NCBI RefSeq assembly: GCF_004365175.1
Contig: NZ_SOCE01000001.1
Location: forward strand, 5,091,403 to 5,155,402
From: Kribbella voronezhensis
GTDB lineage: Bacteria; Actinomycetota; Actinomycetes; Propionibacteriales; Kribbellaceae
DNA: 64,000 nucleotides
Reading direction: 5' to 3'
The translations under genes were made by a program, and so were the position numbers. Of this stretch, positions 10,121 through 20,000 are shown in pieces. A model generated the notes under the pieces. That model searched no databases and had not been told where the DNA came from. It saw only the letters and a list, made by a program, of their open reading frames with translations. Position 1 is the stretch's first letter. Every line of letters starts with the position of its first letter.

Positions 10121-12445
10121 TCAGCGCCCGACCGTCAACCTCCTCGTCGCACCCGCTGCTCCGGCAACGTCCACGGTGACGTCGACGCCGAGCGGAGTAC
10201 GCCGTACGGTGACGCCTTCGTCGGCACGGATAATCTTTGCTCCAGGCAACAAAAGGTGGAGCGTGATGACCGAGGCGCGCTGGGTCGGATCGGCGACGGC
10301 GAGATCGAGTTCGCGGCCACGTACGCGGCGGATCACCGAACAGGGTGAGTCCGCGGTCAGCTCGGCGACCCGGTCCGCCTTCCAGAAGTTGACCAACAGC
10401 AGGTCGCCGCTGAGGAGTGCCTGGACGTCGGCGGTGTTGCGCAGGATCAGCAGGCCGGAGGATTGGGACAACTGCTTGGTCCGGGCAACGGAAGCGCCCG
10501 GTGCGACCAGATAGGCGTAGGTCGCGGCGGTCGGGTCGATGCCGTGGTCGAGCCACATCGTCAGATAGCGACGGGTGATCGGGGTGGTCGGGCCGCCGGT
10601 GTTGATGTCCCGCCACGAACCCGTCCGTGTTTCACGCCGCAGTTGCAGGGTGGGGCTGCCGTTGAGGAAGACGTATCCGGCGACGCCGTCCAGATGCGCC
10701 CAGCGAGCGGCGACGGCGGCCGAGTCGCCAAGTGCGGGAACTTGCGGCATCCCGTTCACTGTCAGGGGGTTCGTGCCGGTGCTGTGTAAGTTGCGATTCT
10801 CCACGACCGTCTCCACGGCGTACCCGCTGCTGCCGCTGATCCCGGCGCCGAGCGCCACGACGTACTCGTCCAGGCAGAACCATGACTTGCGGGCCCGCAT
10901 CGGCGAGACCGGGCCTTGGAGGTCCTGACCGACAGCGGCGTAGCCGTCGAGGGTGGCGCCGCCCACCCAGGTGGTTGTGGGCCTGGCTGCGCCCCATTCG
11001 CCGCCGGCTTTCGGTGCCAGCGGCAACTTGTCGACCGTGGTGCCGGGGAGGCGGTAGCGATCCACGGTCGGCCAGAACGCGTCGGCGTACTGGCCGTTGT
11101 CCTTGTCGTAGAGGTAGGTCATTCCGGAACCGCTGTGGAAGCCCTGGTCGTTCTCGCCGTTGCCGCATTCGTAGTACGCGATCCGTTGGCTGGCTATCGA
11201 GATCGAGTACGCCCAGCCGGACCGGCGGTGGACCGAGCGGTCCATGCTGGCGAACAGCGTGTGGCCGTTGCGCTCGGGCGCCGGGGTCACGCCCTGCAGG
11301 CTCTTGATCAGGGCGACTCGAGGGATCGTTGCCCCCGACAACACGTTGCCGAAGGTGTCGCGCTGCACCCAGCCGGCGACCGCCGACCGCCATTGCGCCG
11401 CAAGCGTCGGGTCGACGCCTTTGGCCAGCCGGAGAATGGCCTCCATCGCGGTGTAGCCGTCGTCGTGGTCGGAGGCGTTGTACCGGGAGACCGCCCGGCC
11501 GCGGACGAAGTCCATCATCCGCGCGTCGTGGACGACCGGCAGGTACGCCTTCGCGACCGAGTCGAACAGGATCTGCCGCTTCGGGTCGGTGACGGCCCAC
11601 GGCGAATTCGCCAGCAGGGCAAGGAGTTTCCCGATTCCGCTGAGGAGCACGTGCCCGTAGGTGCCGGTGTAGGCGACCCAGGTGTGCTGCACGAACGAAC
11701 CGTCGCGGTAGAAGCCGTCGCCGCTCGTGACGTACTGCCAGGTGTCGCTGAGACCGTCCCGGGCGTGGGTGAGTTTCGCCTCGTCCTCGGTGACCAGGGA
11801 TCGCACGATGATCGCCTGGCAGAGGTCGACCCGGTTCGCGCCGGTGGAGACGATCGGGCCGCGCTCGGGCGGGAACATCTTGTCCGGATCGGGGACGAAG
11901 TGGTCGATGGCGGCGCAGTACCGCTCGCGGGTCGCGGCCGGCAGTTCGTCGTACAGCAGGACCATGATGTTCGCGAGCGGGCGGGTCGCGCCGATCTCCC
12001 ACGACCACCAGTTGCCGAATTCGACGGTGCTCGGGTTGTAGATCAACTGGTTCATCGTCTCCAGCGCCGCCTGTACGTCGGCCAGCAGCGCGGGGTCGGC
12101 GTGGTACTGCGAACCAGGGGTGGACCAGGCGGTCGCCCATTGCTCGAGCCGGACGTAGGTGTTCGGGATCGATGGATCGGCCGTCAGCGGCTGGTCGGTG
12201 AAGACGAGTTTCCTGGTCGCGGTGCGATCGAGCTTCGCCAATGATGCCTTCACCGCGGTGTCCAGGCGGCCCAGCGCGGCGGCGTAGTCCGGGTCGGCCG
12301 GGTCGATGGCCGCGCTACCAGTGAGGTCGGCCGCCCACTTGGCGCGCAAGGCGGCGAAGTCGGCAGGTGCCGCGGTGGCCGGCAGTTCGAGGGTGAGGGC
12401 AGCGGCGGCGGCCGTGGTACCGGCCAGGAAGGTGCGACGTTTCAC
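10121..12445 (-). CDS. Secreted polysaccharide lyase family 8 (hyaluronate/chondroitin/xanthan lyase type)
   Basis: A 774-residue lyase that cleaves uronic-acid-containing polysaccharides by beta-elimination. The start has a twin-arginine signal, KRRTFLAGTTAAAAALTLE, ending near ATAAP (residue 26). The helical toroid follows with the PL8 catalytic residues in the spacing known for streptococcal hyaluronate lyase: Asn204 (TGANR), His254 (QHTW) and Tyr263 (TGTYG), intervals 50 and 9. The C-terminal half is the beta-sandwich part. The GTG at 12445 has GAGGAG 5 bases before it; the frame stays open further upstream only as a shadow of the divergent regulator. The two genes share a control region with a palindromic operator candidate. 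Which uronan is cut cannot be told. Confidence 0.92.
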   Translation of the reverse strand: MKRRTFLAGTTAAAAALTLELPATAAPADFAALRAKWAADLTGSAAIDPADPDYAAALGRLDTAVKASLAKLDRTATRKLVFTDQPLTADPSIPNTYVRLEQWATAWSTPGSQYHADPALLADVQAALETMNQLIYNPSTVEFGNWWSWEIGATRPLANIMVLLYDELPAATRERYCAAIDHFVPDPDKMFPPERGPIVSTGANRVDLCQAIIVRSLVTEDEAKLTHARDGLSDTWQYVTSGDGFYRDGSFVQHTWVAYTGTYGHVLLSGIGKLLALLANSPWAVTDPKRQILFDSVAKAYLPVVHDARMMDFVRGRAVSRYNASDHDDGYTAMEAILRLAKGVDPTLAAQWRSAVAGWVQRDTFGNVLSGATIPRVALIKSLQGVTPAPERNGHTLFASMDRSVHRRSGWAYSISIASQRIAYYECGNGENDQGFHSGSGMTYLYDKDNGQYADAFWPTVDRYRLPGTTVDKLPLAPKAGGEWGAARPTTTWVGGATLDGYAAVGQDLQGPVSPMRARKSWFCLDEYVVALGAGISGSSGYAVETVVENRNLHSTGTNPLTVNGMPQVPALGDSAAVAARWAHLDGVAGYVFLNGSPTLQLRRETRTGSWRDINTGGPTTPITRRYLTMWLDHGIDPTAATYAYLVAPGASVARTKQLSQSSGLLILRNTADVQALLSGDLLLVNFWKADRVAELTADSPCSVIRRVRGRELDLAVADPTQRASVITLHLLLPGAKIIRADEGVTVRRTPLGVDVTVDVAGAAGATRRLTVGR

Positions 12446-12484
12446 GGGGGCTCCTCGGGGCGGATCGCGGAGGACTTTCGGATG

Positions 12485-12532
12485 AGTCTGTGCGAAGTCA
12501 TTCCTTGGGTCAACAGATTGATACGAATGAAT
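12485..12532 (-). promoter_or_regulatory. Promoter and LacI-type operator candidate for the lyase gene
   Basis: On the minus strand TTGACC (12513-12508) and CAGACT (12490-12485) are separated by exactly 17 bp, a plausible housekeeping promoter for the lyase. Immediately upstream is ATTGATACGAATGAAT (12517-12532), an imperfect palindrome centred on CG with 12 of 16 positions symmetric. That is the form of operators bound by LacI-type sensors, and the divergent regulator is the obvious candidate. Confidence 0.5.
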
Positions 12533-12562
12533 TTCCGGCCCATGGCCCAGTAGAGTCGGCGC

Positions 12563-13603
12563 GTGAGCGCATCCGAGGTACCCGCGGCCGAGGCTGTCCG
12601 CGGGCAGAAGGCGCGGCATCTGGCCGGTGAGTTGCGGCGCGGGATCGCCGAGTTGCGGTGGCCCGGCGGCAAGCTGCCGACCGAGCAGCAGTTGGCCCGC
12701 GAACAGGGCGTCAGCCTGAACACGGTCCGGCGGGCGGTCGATCTGCTCGTCCAGGACGGCCTCGTCTATCGCCGGCAGGGCTCGGGGATGTACATCGCGA
12801 GCAGCGACACCGGACCTCTGGTCGGCGTGGCCGTGCCGTCGATGACGTACTACTTCCCGCGCATCATCGTCGGCATCGAGCGCGAACTCGCCCGGCACGG
12901 CGCGCAGATGCTGCTGCGGTCGACCGAATGGGACTCCGTCGAGGAGCGGCAGGCTGTCGACGGGCTGGTGAGTGCGGGCGCGGCCGGGCTCATCCTGGCG
13001 GCCGATGGACCGAGCATGGCCGGCCTGGAAGACCTCGACGTACCGGTGGTGCTAGTCGAGCGGGGGCTGGAGGATCCCACCACGCTGCACGAGTTCGTCG
13101 GCTCGAACCATGCCGCCGGGGCCCGCGCCGCGGTGCAGCACCTACGGAGCCTCGGGCATACCCGGATCGGTTATCTCGAGCGGGTCAGCCCTCATACGGC
13201 TCCGCAGGTCCGCGCGGGACTCGGCGACATCCCGGTGCTGGTGGAGTCGCGCGAGCGGTGGACGACTGCCGATGCCGAGCGCTTCCTCGCCGAACTCCTG
13301 CGGAAGAAGGCCACCGCGGTCATCTGTTTCGCCGACCGCGAGGCCACCCTGCTGCTCAACGCGGCCCTCGCGAACGGCATCTCGGTCCCCGGCGAACTCT
13401 CGGTGATCAGCTACGACGACGAGGTCGCGGATCTGTCCGACGTCCCGCTCACCGCCGTCTCGCCGGCCAAGTTCGACGTCGGCCGGCTCGCGGTGGAGAC
13501 GCTGCGGGCCCGCCTCGCCGACCCGGCGTCCCCGCGCCGCCAGATCTCGTTGATCCCCGACCTCGTCGTCCGGGACTCCACCGGGCCGGTCAGCCGACCC
13601 TGA
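12563..13603 (+). CDS. GntR-HTH/LacI-sensor transcription regulator
   Basis: A 346-residue regulator that joins a GntR winged helix (LAGELRRGIAEL, LPTEQQLAREQGVSLNTVRR, RRQGSGMYI; residues ~17-80) to a periplasmic-binding-protein-like sugar sensor of LacI type (GPLVGVAVPS at about 85, then HLRSLGHTRIGYLE, ISVPGELSVISYDD). Such proteins control sugar-use genes. It starts at GTG 12563 and is divergent from the polysaccharide lyase, so it most likely responds to oligosaccharides released by that enzyme. The 3' end overlaps the convergent reductase-like gene by 14 bp. Confidence 0.9.
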   Translation: MSASEVPAAEAVRGQKARHLAGELRRGIAELRWPGGKLPTEQQLAREQGVSLNTVRRAVDLLVQDGLVYRRQGSGMYIASSDTGPLVGVAVPSMTYYFPRIIVGIERELARHGAQMLLRSTEWDSVEERQAVDGLVSAGAAGLILAADGPSMAGLEDLDVPVVLVERGLEDPTTLHEFVGSNHAAGARAAVQHLRSLGHTRIGYLERVSPHTAPQVRAGLGDIPVLVESRERWTTADAERFLAELLRKKATAVICFADREATLLLNAALANGISVPGELSVISYDDEVADLSDVPLTAVSPAKFDVGRLAVETLRARLADPASPRRQISLIPDLVVRDSTGPVSRP

Positions 13604-14123
13604 ACCAGAGGTTGGTTCCCGACTCGGTCCCGGTTTGGCTGAGGCGCTCGAGCTTGATGGTGCCTAGCTGGGGGTAGAAGGGGACGCCGTCGCCGAGGAG
13701 CAGCGGGACGATGCAGACGAAGATCTCGTCGAGCTCACCGGCTTCCAGACACTGCCGGCCCATGCTGGCGCCGAGAACGTTCACGTACTTGTCGCCGGCG
13801 GCCTCCTTCGCCTGATGGAGCGCGCTCGCGAAGTCGTCGACGAAGGTGATGTCCGGGAGGTTCTGGTCGGGCAGCCGGTGCGTGACGACGTACTGCGGTC
13901 CTTCCCAGCCGCCGCCGAATGCCTTGCCCTCGCCTTCGTCGCCCTTGTGCGGGTCGTCGCCGTCGAACGTCCGCCGCCCCACCAGCAGCGACCCGATCCG
14001 CGGGATCAGCTCGCTGACCTGAGGATTCGGCCCCAGGTACGGCGTGAGCCACGACATGTCACCGCCCGGTCCGGCCATGAAACCGTCCAGGGAGATGCTG
14101 GCCGCGTAGAGCACCTTCGCCAT
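13590..14123 (-). CDS. Dihydrofolate reductase/RibD C-terminal family protein
   Basis: A 177-residue protein of the RibD C-terminal (deaminase-reductase) group. It starts VLYAASISLDGFMAGPGGDMSW, continues with GSLLVGRRTFD, and has YVVTHRL and VNVLGASMGRQCLEAGELDE, the NADPH-binding part. Actinomycetes carry many such paralogues near regulators; most are uncharacterised and few are true dihydrofolate reductases. The ATG at 14123 is preceded by GGAGGT. Overlaps the regulator gene by 14 bp, tail to tail. Confidence 0.88.
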   Translation of the reverse strand: MAKVLYAASISLDGFMAGPGGDMSWLTPYLGPNPQVSELIPRIGSLLVGRRTFDGDDPHKGDEGEGKAFGGGWEGPQYVVTHRLPDQNLPDITFVDDFASALHQAKEAAGDKYVNVLGASMGRQCLEAGELDEIFVCIVPLLLGDGVPFYPQLGTIKLERLSQTGTESGTNLWFRVG

Positions 14124-14231
14124 GATGATCGACCTCCTGTCTGCGAGTTTGTCTCAGCTGAACCATTGAGACGAGCGAGACCGGAGAAACTCATCGCCGG
14201 CGACAGCTTCGCCGGCGACGAGTTCAGGAGC

Positions 14232-15203
14232 TCACTTCCAGTCGAACAGCTGCTCGCAGGTCGCCGGCGTCGGATGCTTGACGGAGTTGACGACCAGGAC
14301 CTCGGTACGGGCCGGGTTGCTGTAGCACTTCTCCACCCGCGGGCCGTTCTTCGCCGAGTCGTAGACCAGCTTGCCGGCACCGTCGTAGCCACGGATCGTC
14401 CAGCCCGGCATCACGCCGATCAGGTGGTTGTCCTGCCTGGTCGGTTTGGCGCCGTTGGTGGGGAGCGGGAAGCTGTCCTGCTCCATCGGCGCGAACCAGA
14501 AGCCGTCCTTCAGGACCGCCTCGACCGGGGCGTCGCCGTGGTGCTGAACGGTCACCCGGGCGACCGACGGGATGTACATCCCGGTGCCCTCACCGCGTCC
14601 GTCGACGGGGGCGAACAGGTAGGGAACGTCCTTACCCGCCGGTGAAATGTTCGGGCCGAAGGCGCTGTCGCCCGCGATGCTGCCGTCGCCGGAGCGGCTG
14701 CAGATCCAGTAGTCCATCCCCTTCCGGGCGACCAACCAACTCTTGGTCAGTCCCGGCCGCGCGGTCTCGACGTACTCGAACGCGTGGATCACCTCGAAGC
14801 TCGCGAACGAACGCTGAGCGCCCTTGGTGAACTCGATGCACTGATTCCGGAACGCGGCCGTCTCGGCGGCACCGAGCTGCCGGATCTCGGCCGGTATCGG
14901 TCTGGCCAGTGGCGGCGCATTGGTTGCCTTGGCATCCTTCGGAGTGTTGCCGGAAGCAACCTTGGTGCCGCCGGCAGCCGGCGCAGTACCGGCCGGTGCT
15001 GTTTTGTCGCCCTTCAGAGCCGGTACTCCGAACGCGAGGCCGGCGATGACTGCGACAGTTGCCGCGGCTGCGAGCAGTGGTACGGCGGTGCGTCGGCGCG
15101 GTGCGCCGAATTCGTGGTCGACGATCGCGACCAGTTCGTCGCGCTGCCGGTCACGGACCGGGCGCGGAAGCTCGTGGTCCGGGGGAGTGGTCAGGTTGCT
15201 CAT
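14232..15203 (-). CDS. Membrane protein paired with the ECF sigma factor (possible anti-sigma)
   Basis: A 323-residue protein with an N-terminal cytoplasmic part of about 35 residues, one membrane segment (TAVPLLAAAATVAVIAGLAF, residues ~39-58), a Pro/Ala/Thr-rich linker and a large outer domain. The outer part contains several Cys (FRNQCIEF, YWICSRSG, EKCYSN, TPATCEQLFDWK). I see no HxxxCxxC zinc motif of ZAS anti-sigma factors. Its ATG overlaps the sigma factor stop by 4 bases, so the pair is co-translated, and a role in controlling that sigma factor is the natural inference. The same frame runs on upstream only as a shadow of the sigma gene. Confidence 0.72.
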   Translation of the reverse strand: MSNLTTPPDHELPRPVRDRQRDELVAIVDHEFGAPRRRTAVPLLAAAATVAVIAGLAFGVPALKGDKTAPAGTAPAAGGTKVASGNTPKDAKATNAPPLARPIPAEIRQLGAAETAAFRNQCIEFTKGAQRSFASFEVIHAFEYVETARPGLTKSWLVARKGMDYWICSRSGDGSIAGDSAFGPNISPAGKDVPYLFAPVDGRGEGTGMYIPSVARVTVQHHGDAPVEAVLKDGFWFAPMEQDSFPLPTNGAKPTRQDNHLIGVMPGWTIRGYDGAGKLVYDSAKNGPRVEKCYSNPARTEVLVVNSVKHPTPATCEQLFDWK

Positions 15204-15781
15204 GGTTGTGTCTCCACGGAAGTCTTCGAAGGATCGTTGATACCCAGCTCGCGCAGGTGTTTTCGGGCCCGGGAGAGCCGGGACTTCACCGTGCCCAGGG
15301 GAATGTCGAGCGCGACGGCCGCCGCCTGCTGGTCGAGTCCCGACCAGACGCACAGCTCGACGATCTCGCGCTCCTGCCGGGGCAGGCGTTTCATCGCCGC
15401 GCGGGCCTGTTCGAGCTGGTGGTCGGTGTCCAGCCGGCCGATCACCTCGTCGGCGTGATCCCGCTGATGATCGGCCAGCAGGTGCGCTGCCGCGAGCGCC
15501 CGGCGGTAGCGGAGCTTGGCCCGCCACTCGTTGCGGACGGTGTAGTCGGCCGCCCGCAGCAGCCAGGGCAGGGCCGAATCCCGGTCGAGGACGACGTCGG
15601 CCCGCCGCCGCCAGGCGTGCAGGAACACCGCGGAGGTCAGATCCTCCGCATCGCTCCACGACGCGGTCCGCCGGTAGAGAAAGTTGTAGACCGCGCGAGC
15701 ATGCCGGTCGTACAGCTGCCCGAAGGCCTCCGAGTCCCCGCCGGAAGCCCGGTCCCACAGCACCCGGTCGGTCGCCGTCAT
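15200..15781 (-). CDS. ECF RNA polymerase sigma factor
   Basis: A 193-residue sigma-70 family factor with region 2 (FGQLYDRHARAVYNFLYRRT, then DAEDLTSAVFLHAWRR) and region 4 (LPRQEREIVELCVWSGLDQQ, VALDIPLGTVKSRLSRARKH). It directs RNA polymerase to its own set of promoters. I chose the ATG at 15781, which matches the family start (TATDRVLWDRASGGDSEAFG) and has GGGGTG upstream; an ATG at 15817 would add 12 residues. The 3' end overlaps the membrane protein by 4 bases. A GGAACCTTT box 112 bp upstream suggests self-activation. Confidence 0.93.
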   Translation of the reverse strand: MTATDRVLWDRASGGDSEAFGQLYDRHARAVYNFLYRRTASWSDAEDLTSAVFLHAWRRRADVVLDRDSALPWLLRAADYTVRNEWRAKLRYRRALAAAHLLADHQRDHADEVIGRLDTDHQLEQARAAMKRLPRQEREIVELCVWSGLDQQAAAVALDIPLGTVKSRLSRARKHLRELGINDPSKTSVETQP

Positions 15782-15889
15782 GATCACCCCATCGTGCCTG
15801 CCCTGAAGACCAATCACGTCCCCTTTCCTCCGTCACGGCTGTCTGCCCCTGCGCGCTGACTCATGCCCCTTCTGTGTCGCGGGCCGCCC

Positions 15890-15898
15890 AAAGGTTCC
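15890..15898 (-). promoter_or_regulatory. Candidate ECF-type -35 box
   Basis: Read on the minus strand this is GGAACCTTT, the classic -35 element of many ECF sigma factors, lying 109-117 bases upstream of the ECF start. No clear CGTC-type -10 is visible at 16-17 bp, so the assignment is tentative. The same 192-bp gap also serves the divergent DUF3800-like gene. Confidence 0.35.
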
Positions 15899-15973
15899 CG
15901 ATCGAAGTGGAGTGCTGACCGGAAATGGGTGGCGGGCACGGGGGACGGGTCGGAATGATGGTGGCAGGAGCAG

Positions 15974-16939
15974 ATGCCTATGCGAGCTGTCGAGATCGCC
16001 TGCGACGAGTCGGGGTTCTCCGGAACCAATCTTCTCGATCCGCGGACGCCGGTGATCACGCACGCCGCGGTCGATCTCCCGGCGGCGGAAGCTGCCGAGG
16101 TGCTCGGGCGCGTCCGGGCGAACTCGCGGCACCTGCAGTCGGAGTACAAGTCGACCCAGCTGCTGCGGCAGCGCTCGGCGGTCGAGTGTCTGCTGGAGTC
16201 ACTCGCAGGGGCAGCTTCGGTCCAGCTGATCGACAAGCGATTCTTCGTGGTCTACCGGATGGTCGACTTCCTGCTCGGCGAGCCGACCTATGCGGCCGGG
16301 ACGAGTCTCGCGCCCGGCCTTCGCGAGGCTGCCGCGGAGTTGCATCGCGAAGCGCCCACGATCTTCGGTTCGGCCAACTGGTACGCCGTACTGACGAGCT
16401 TCGTCGTGATGATGCGGACCAAGCGGCACCGGGTGGTGAATCGGCCGGCGGTGGACAACTTCTTCGATGCCCTTGGACGCCTTGACGGCGACCTGGAGTT
16501 GGTCGGGCGTCTTCGGGGGAGTCGGGGGCGGGTGCGGGGCGTCCTCACGACTCTGCTCGACGACCGGTCCAGCGTTCCGCCGCCGCTCGAGCCGTTGCTG
16601 ATCGGGCTGGTCGAGACCACCTTGCACTGGAGCCGGGGTGAGCGCGCGGTCGACATCGTCCACGACGAGCAGAGCGCGCTGACTCCGCACCGCGTCGACA
16701 GCATCCGAGCACTTCTGAGCGGATCCTTGGGCAGCTTTCGGCAGGTCGATTCCCGCGAACATCCGCGGGTCCAGGTCGCGGATCTGCTCGCCGGAGTGGC
16801 TCGTCATCTGGCCACCGAGGAACTGCACGGCTGTGCCGATGCCGGGCTGACGGCGCTGCTCCAGCCGTATGTCCTCCGGTCGTCGCTCTGGGCCGACGAG
16901 GCCTCCGGCCGTCGGCTCGCGCTGCCCGCCGAAGTGTGA
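15974..16939 (+). CDS. DUF3800-like protein
   Basis: A 321-residue soluble protein with the three acidic signatures of the DUF3800 family: IACDESG at the start (Asp11, Glu12), IVHDEQS (His230, Asp231, Glu232) and VQVADLLAGVARH (Asp270). The family is predicted to have an RNase H-like nuclease fold and appears in phage and defence contexts, but it has no proven function that I know. AGGAG precedes the ATG at 15974; a second ATG at 15980 is also possible. It is divergent from the ECF sigma operon. No transposase or phage gene is near. Confidence 0.7.
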   Translation: MPMRAVEIACDESGFSGTNLLDPRTPVITHAAVDLPAAEAAEVLGRVRANSRHLQSEYKSTQLLRQRSAVECLLESLAGAASVQLIDKRFFVVYRMVDFLLGEPTYAAGTSLAPGLREAAAELHREAPTIFGSANWYAVLTSFVVMMRTKRHRVVNRPAVDNFFDALGRLDGDLELVGRLRGSRGRVRGVLTTLLDDRSSVPPPLEPLLIGLVETTLHWSRGERAVDIVHDEQSALTPHRVDSIRALLSGSLGSFRQVDSREHPRVQVADLLAGVARHLATEELHGCADAGLTALLQPYVLRSSLWADEASGRRLALPAEV

Positions 16940-17085
16940 CGAGGTGTTGACGAACCGAGGACGGCCCTGCAACCTTTGACTACCGTCCCGCAAGAAGTTG
17001 GCAAATCAACGCAATTTTGCATAACACCTCTTGTGAGTTCGGCGCAGTCCCTCCCGCCCCCGCCCGAACGACGGAGGACCAGTCC

Positions 17086-20000
17086 ATGCGACCCAAGCAG
17101 CCTGCGTGGCGGCTGATGATCGGCTTGCTCTCGGCGGTGCTCCTCACCGCCGGTCTCCTGCCGAGACCCGCCTCAGCAGCAACGACAGCTTTCACCGCAA
17201 CCCTCACCAAGACTCTCTCCGCAGCCAGTTCGCTCGGTGAGTACCCGGCGAACAACGCCGGCGACGGCAACCAGAACTCGTACTGGGAGAGCAACAACAA
17301 CGCGTTCCCGCAATGGCTCCAGGCCGACCTCGGCGCCACGGTCAGCGTCAACCAGGCGGTCCTGAAACTCCCTGCGAGCTGGGGCGCACGCACCCAGACC
17401 CTCGCAGTACAAGGAAGTACGAACGGGTCGACCTTCAGCACGATTGTCGTCAGCGCGGGCTACAACTTCGCGCCGGCCAGCAACAACACGGTCACCATCA
17501 CCTTCCCGGCGACGTCCGCTCGCTACGTACGGCTGAGCATCACCGCGAACACCGGCTGGCCCGCCGGTCAGCTCTCCGAGTTCGAGCTCTACGGCCCGGA
17601 CACCGGCGGCGACACCCAGGCGCCGACCGCACCCGGCAACCTCGCGCTGAGCGAACCGAGTTCCGGCCAGATCCGGCTCAACTGGTCCTCCTCGACCGAC
17701 AACGTCGGCGTCACCGGCTACACCGTCTACCGCAACAACGCGGCCGTCACCACCGTGGCCGCCAGCGTGCTCACGTTCACCGAGGCGCAACCGGCCTCAG
17801 CGACAGTCGAGTACTACGTCCGCGCCCGTGATGCCGCCGGCAACGAGTCCGGCAACAGCAACCACGTGCGTCGCTCCGGCCAGTCCGGTGGCGCGAATCT
17901 CGCCGCAGGCAAGCCGATCGAGGCATCCTCGTCGGTGTTCACCTTCGTTGCCGCGAATGCCAACGACAACAACATCGGCACCTATTGGGAGTCGAACGGC
18001 TACCCCGCCACGCTGACCGTGAAGCTCGGCTCGAACGCCGACCTCGACTCGATCGTGGTGAAGCTCAACCCCGACCAGGCCTGGGGCGCCCGCACGCAGA
18101 GCATCCAGGTGCTCGGCCGCGAGCAGTCCGCGACCGCGTTCACCTCGATCTCGGCCCGGACCGACTACCAGTTCAACCCCGCGACGAATCAGAACTCGAT
18201 CACGATCCCGGTCACCGGCCGCGCTGCCGACGTCCGGCTGCAGATCTTCAGCAACACGGGTGCACCGGGCGGCCAGGTCGCCGACCTCCAGGTCATCGGT
18301 ACGCCGGCCCCGAACCCCGACCTGGTGGTCACCTCGGCCACCTGGACCCCCGCATCACCGAACGAGACCAGCCCAATCACCTTGTCGGCGACCGTCCAGA
18401 ACGTGGGCTCGGCAGCGGCCGGGGCGACCAGCGTCAACTTCCTCCTCGGCGGCACGGTCGTCGGAACCGCTTCGGTGGCAGCGCTGACCGCGGGTGCTTC
18501 GGCAACGGTCACGGCCAACGCCGGCACCAAGGCCGAGGGCAGTTACACGGTCGCTGCAGTGGTCGACCCGACCAACACGATCGTCGAGCAGAACGACACC
18601 AACAACACGTTCCAGGCACCCACGCAACTGGTGATTGCGCAGGCACCCGGACCGGACCTGCAGGTTCTCGGCATCACTTCCAACCCACCCAACCCGGCAG
18701 TCGGCGCCCAGGTCTCCTTCACCGTCTCGGTGAACAACCGCGGTACCGCCGCAACGGGAGCGACCAGCGTCACCCGGCTGACGGTCGGTGGCACGACCCT
18801 CAACACCAACACCGCTTCCATCGCAGCCGGTACGACGGTCAACGTGGCCGTCAGCGGTACCTGGACGGCCACCAACGGCGGAGCCACCCTGACGGCCACG
18901 GCGGACGCGACCAATGTCGTTGCCGAGACCAACGAAACCAACAACGCGTTCTCGCGGGCCATCGTGGTGGGCCGCGGCGCGGCGGTTCCCTATACGTCGT
19001 ACGAGGCGGAGGCGGCCAACTACACCGGCACTCTGCTGACCACCGACGCGCTCCGGACCTTCGGGCACACGAACTTCGCCACGGAGTCGTCCGGCCGCCA
19101 GTCGGTCCGGCTGAACTCCACCGGCCAGTACGTCGAGTTCACCTCCACCAACCAGACGAACTCGATCGTGGTCCGCAACTCGATCCCGGACTCCGCCGAC
19201 GGCCAGGGCATCAACGCGACCATCAGTCTCTACGTCAACGGCACCTTCGCGCAGAAGCTGAACCTGTCGTCGCACAACAGCTGGCTGTACGGCAACAGCG
19301 ACGGACCCGAGTCGCTGACGAACACCCCTGGTGGCGACGCGCGACGGCTCTTCGACGAGTCCCACGCGCTGCTCAGCAGTTCCTACCCGCCGGGGACCAA
19401 GTTCAAGTTGCAGCGCGACTCGGGAGACACCGCGTCGTTCTACATCATCGACCTGGTCGACCTGGAGCAGGTCGCACCGGCACTGAGCCAACCGGCGGGC
19501 TGCACGAGCATCACGCAGTACGGCGCTGTGCCGAACGACGGGATCGACGACGCGGACGCCATCCAGCGGGCGGTCACCGACGACCAGAACGGCGTGATCA
19601 GCTGTGTCTGGATCCCGCCGGGTCAATGGCGGCAGGAGAAGAAGATCCTCACCGACGACCCGCTGAACCGGGGTCAGTTCAACCAGGTGGGTATCAGCAA
19701 CGCCACGATCCGCGGCGCGGGCATGTGGTACTCGCAGCTCTACTCCACCATCGAGCCGCAGAACGCGGGCGGGATCAATCACCCGCACGAGGGCAACTTC
19801 GGCTTCGACATCGACAAGTTCGTGCAGATCTCGGACCTCGCGATCTTCGGGTCCGGCCGGATCCGGGGTGGCGACGGCAACGCCGAAGGGGGCGTCGGCC
19901 TGAACGGGCGCTTCGGTACCGGGACGAAGATCACCAATGTCTGGATCGAGCACGCCAACGTCGCCGTCTGGGTCGGTCGGGACTACGACAACATCCCCGA

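Noticed and set aside
12446..12898. N-terminal extension of the polysaccharide lyase
   Set aside because: It runs antiparallel through the GntR/LacI regulator and has no signal peptide; the Tat signal and ribosome binding site set the start at 12445.
15204..15836. Upstream extension of the membrane protein gene on the minus strand
   Set aside because: It is a shadow of the ECF sigma gene; the true start with a 4-base overlap is at 15203.
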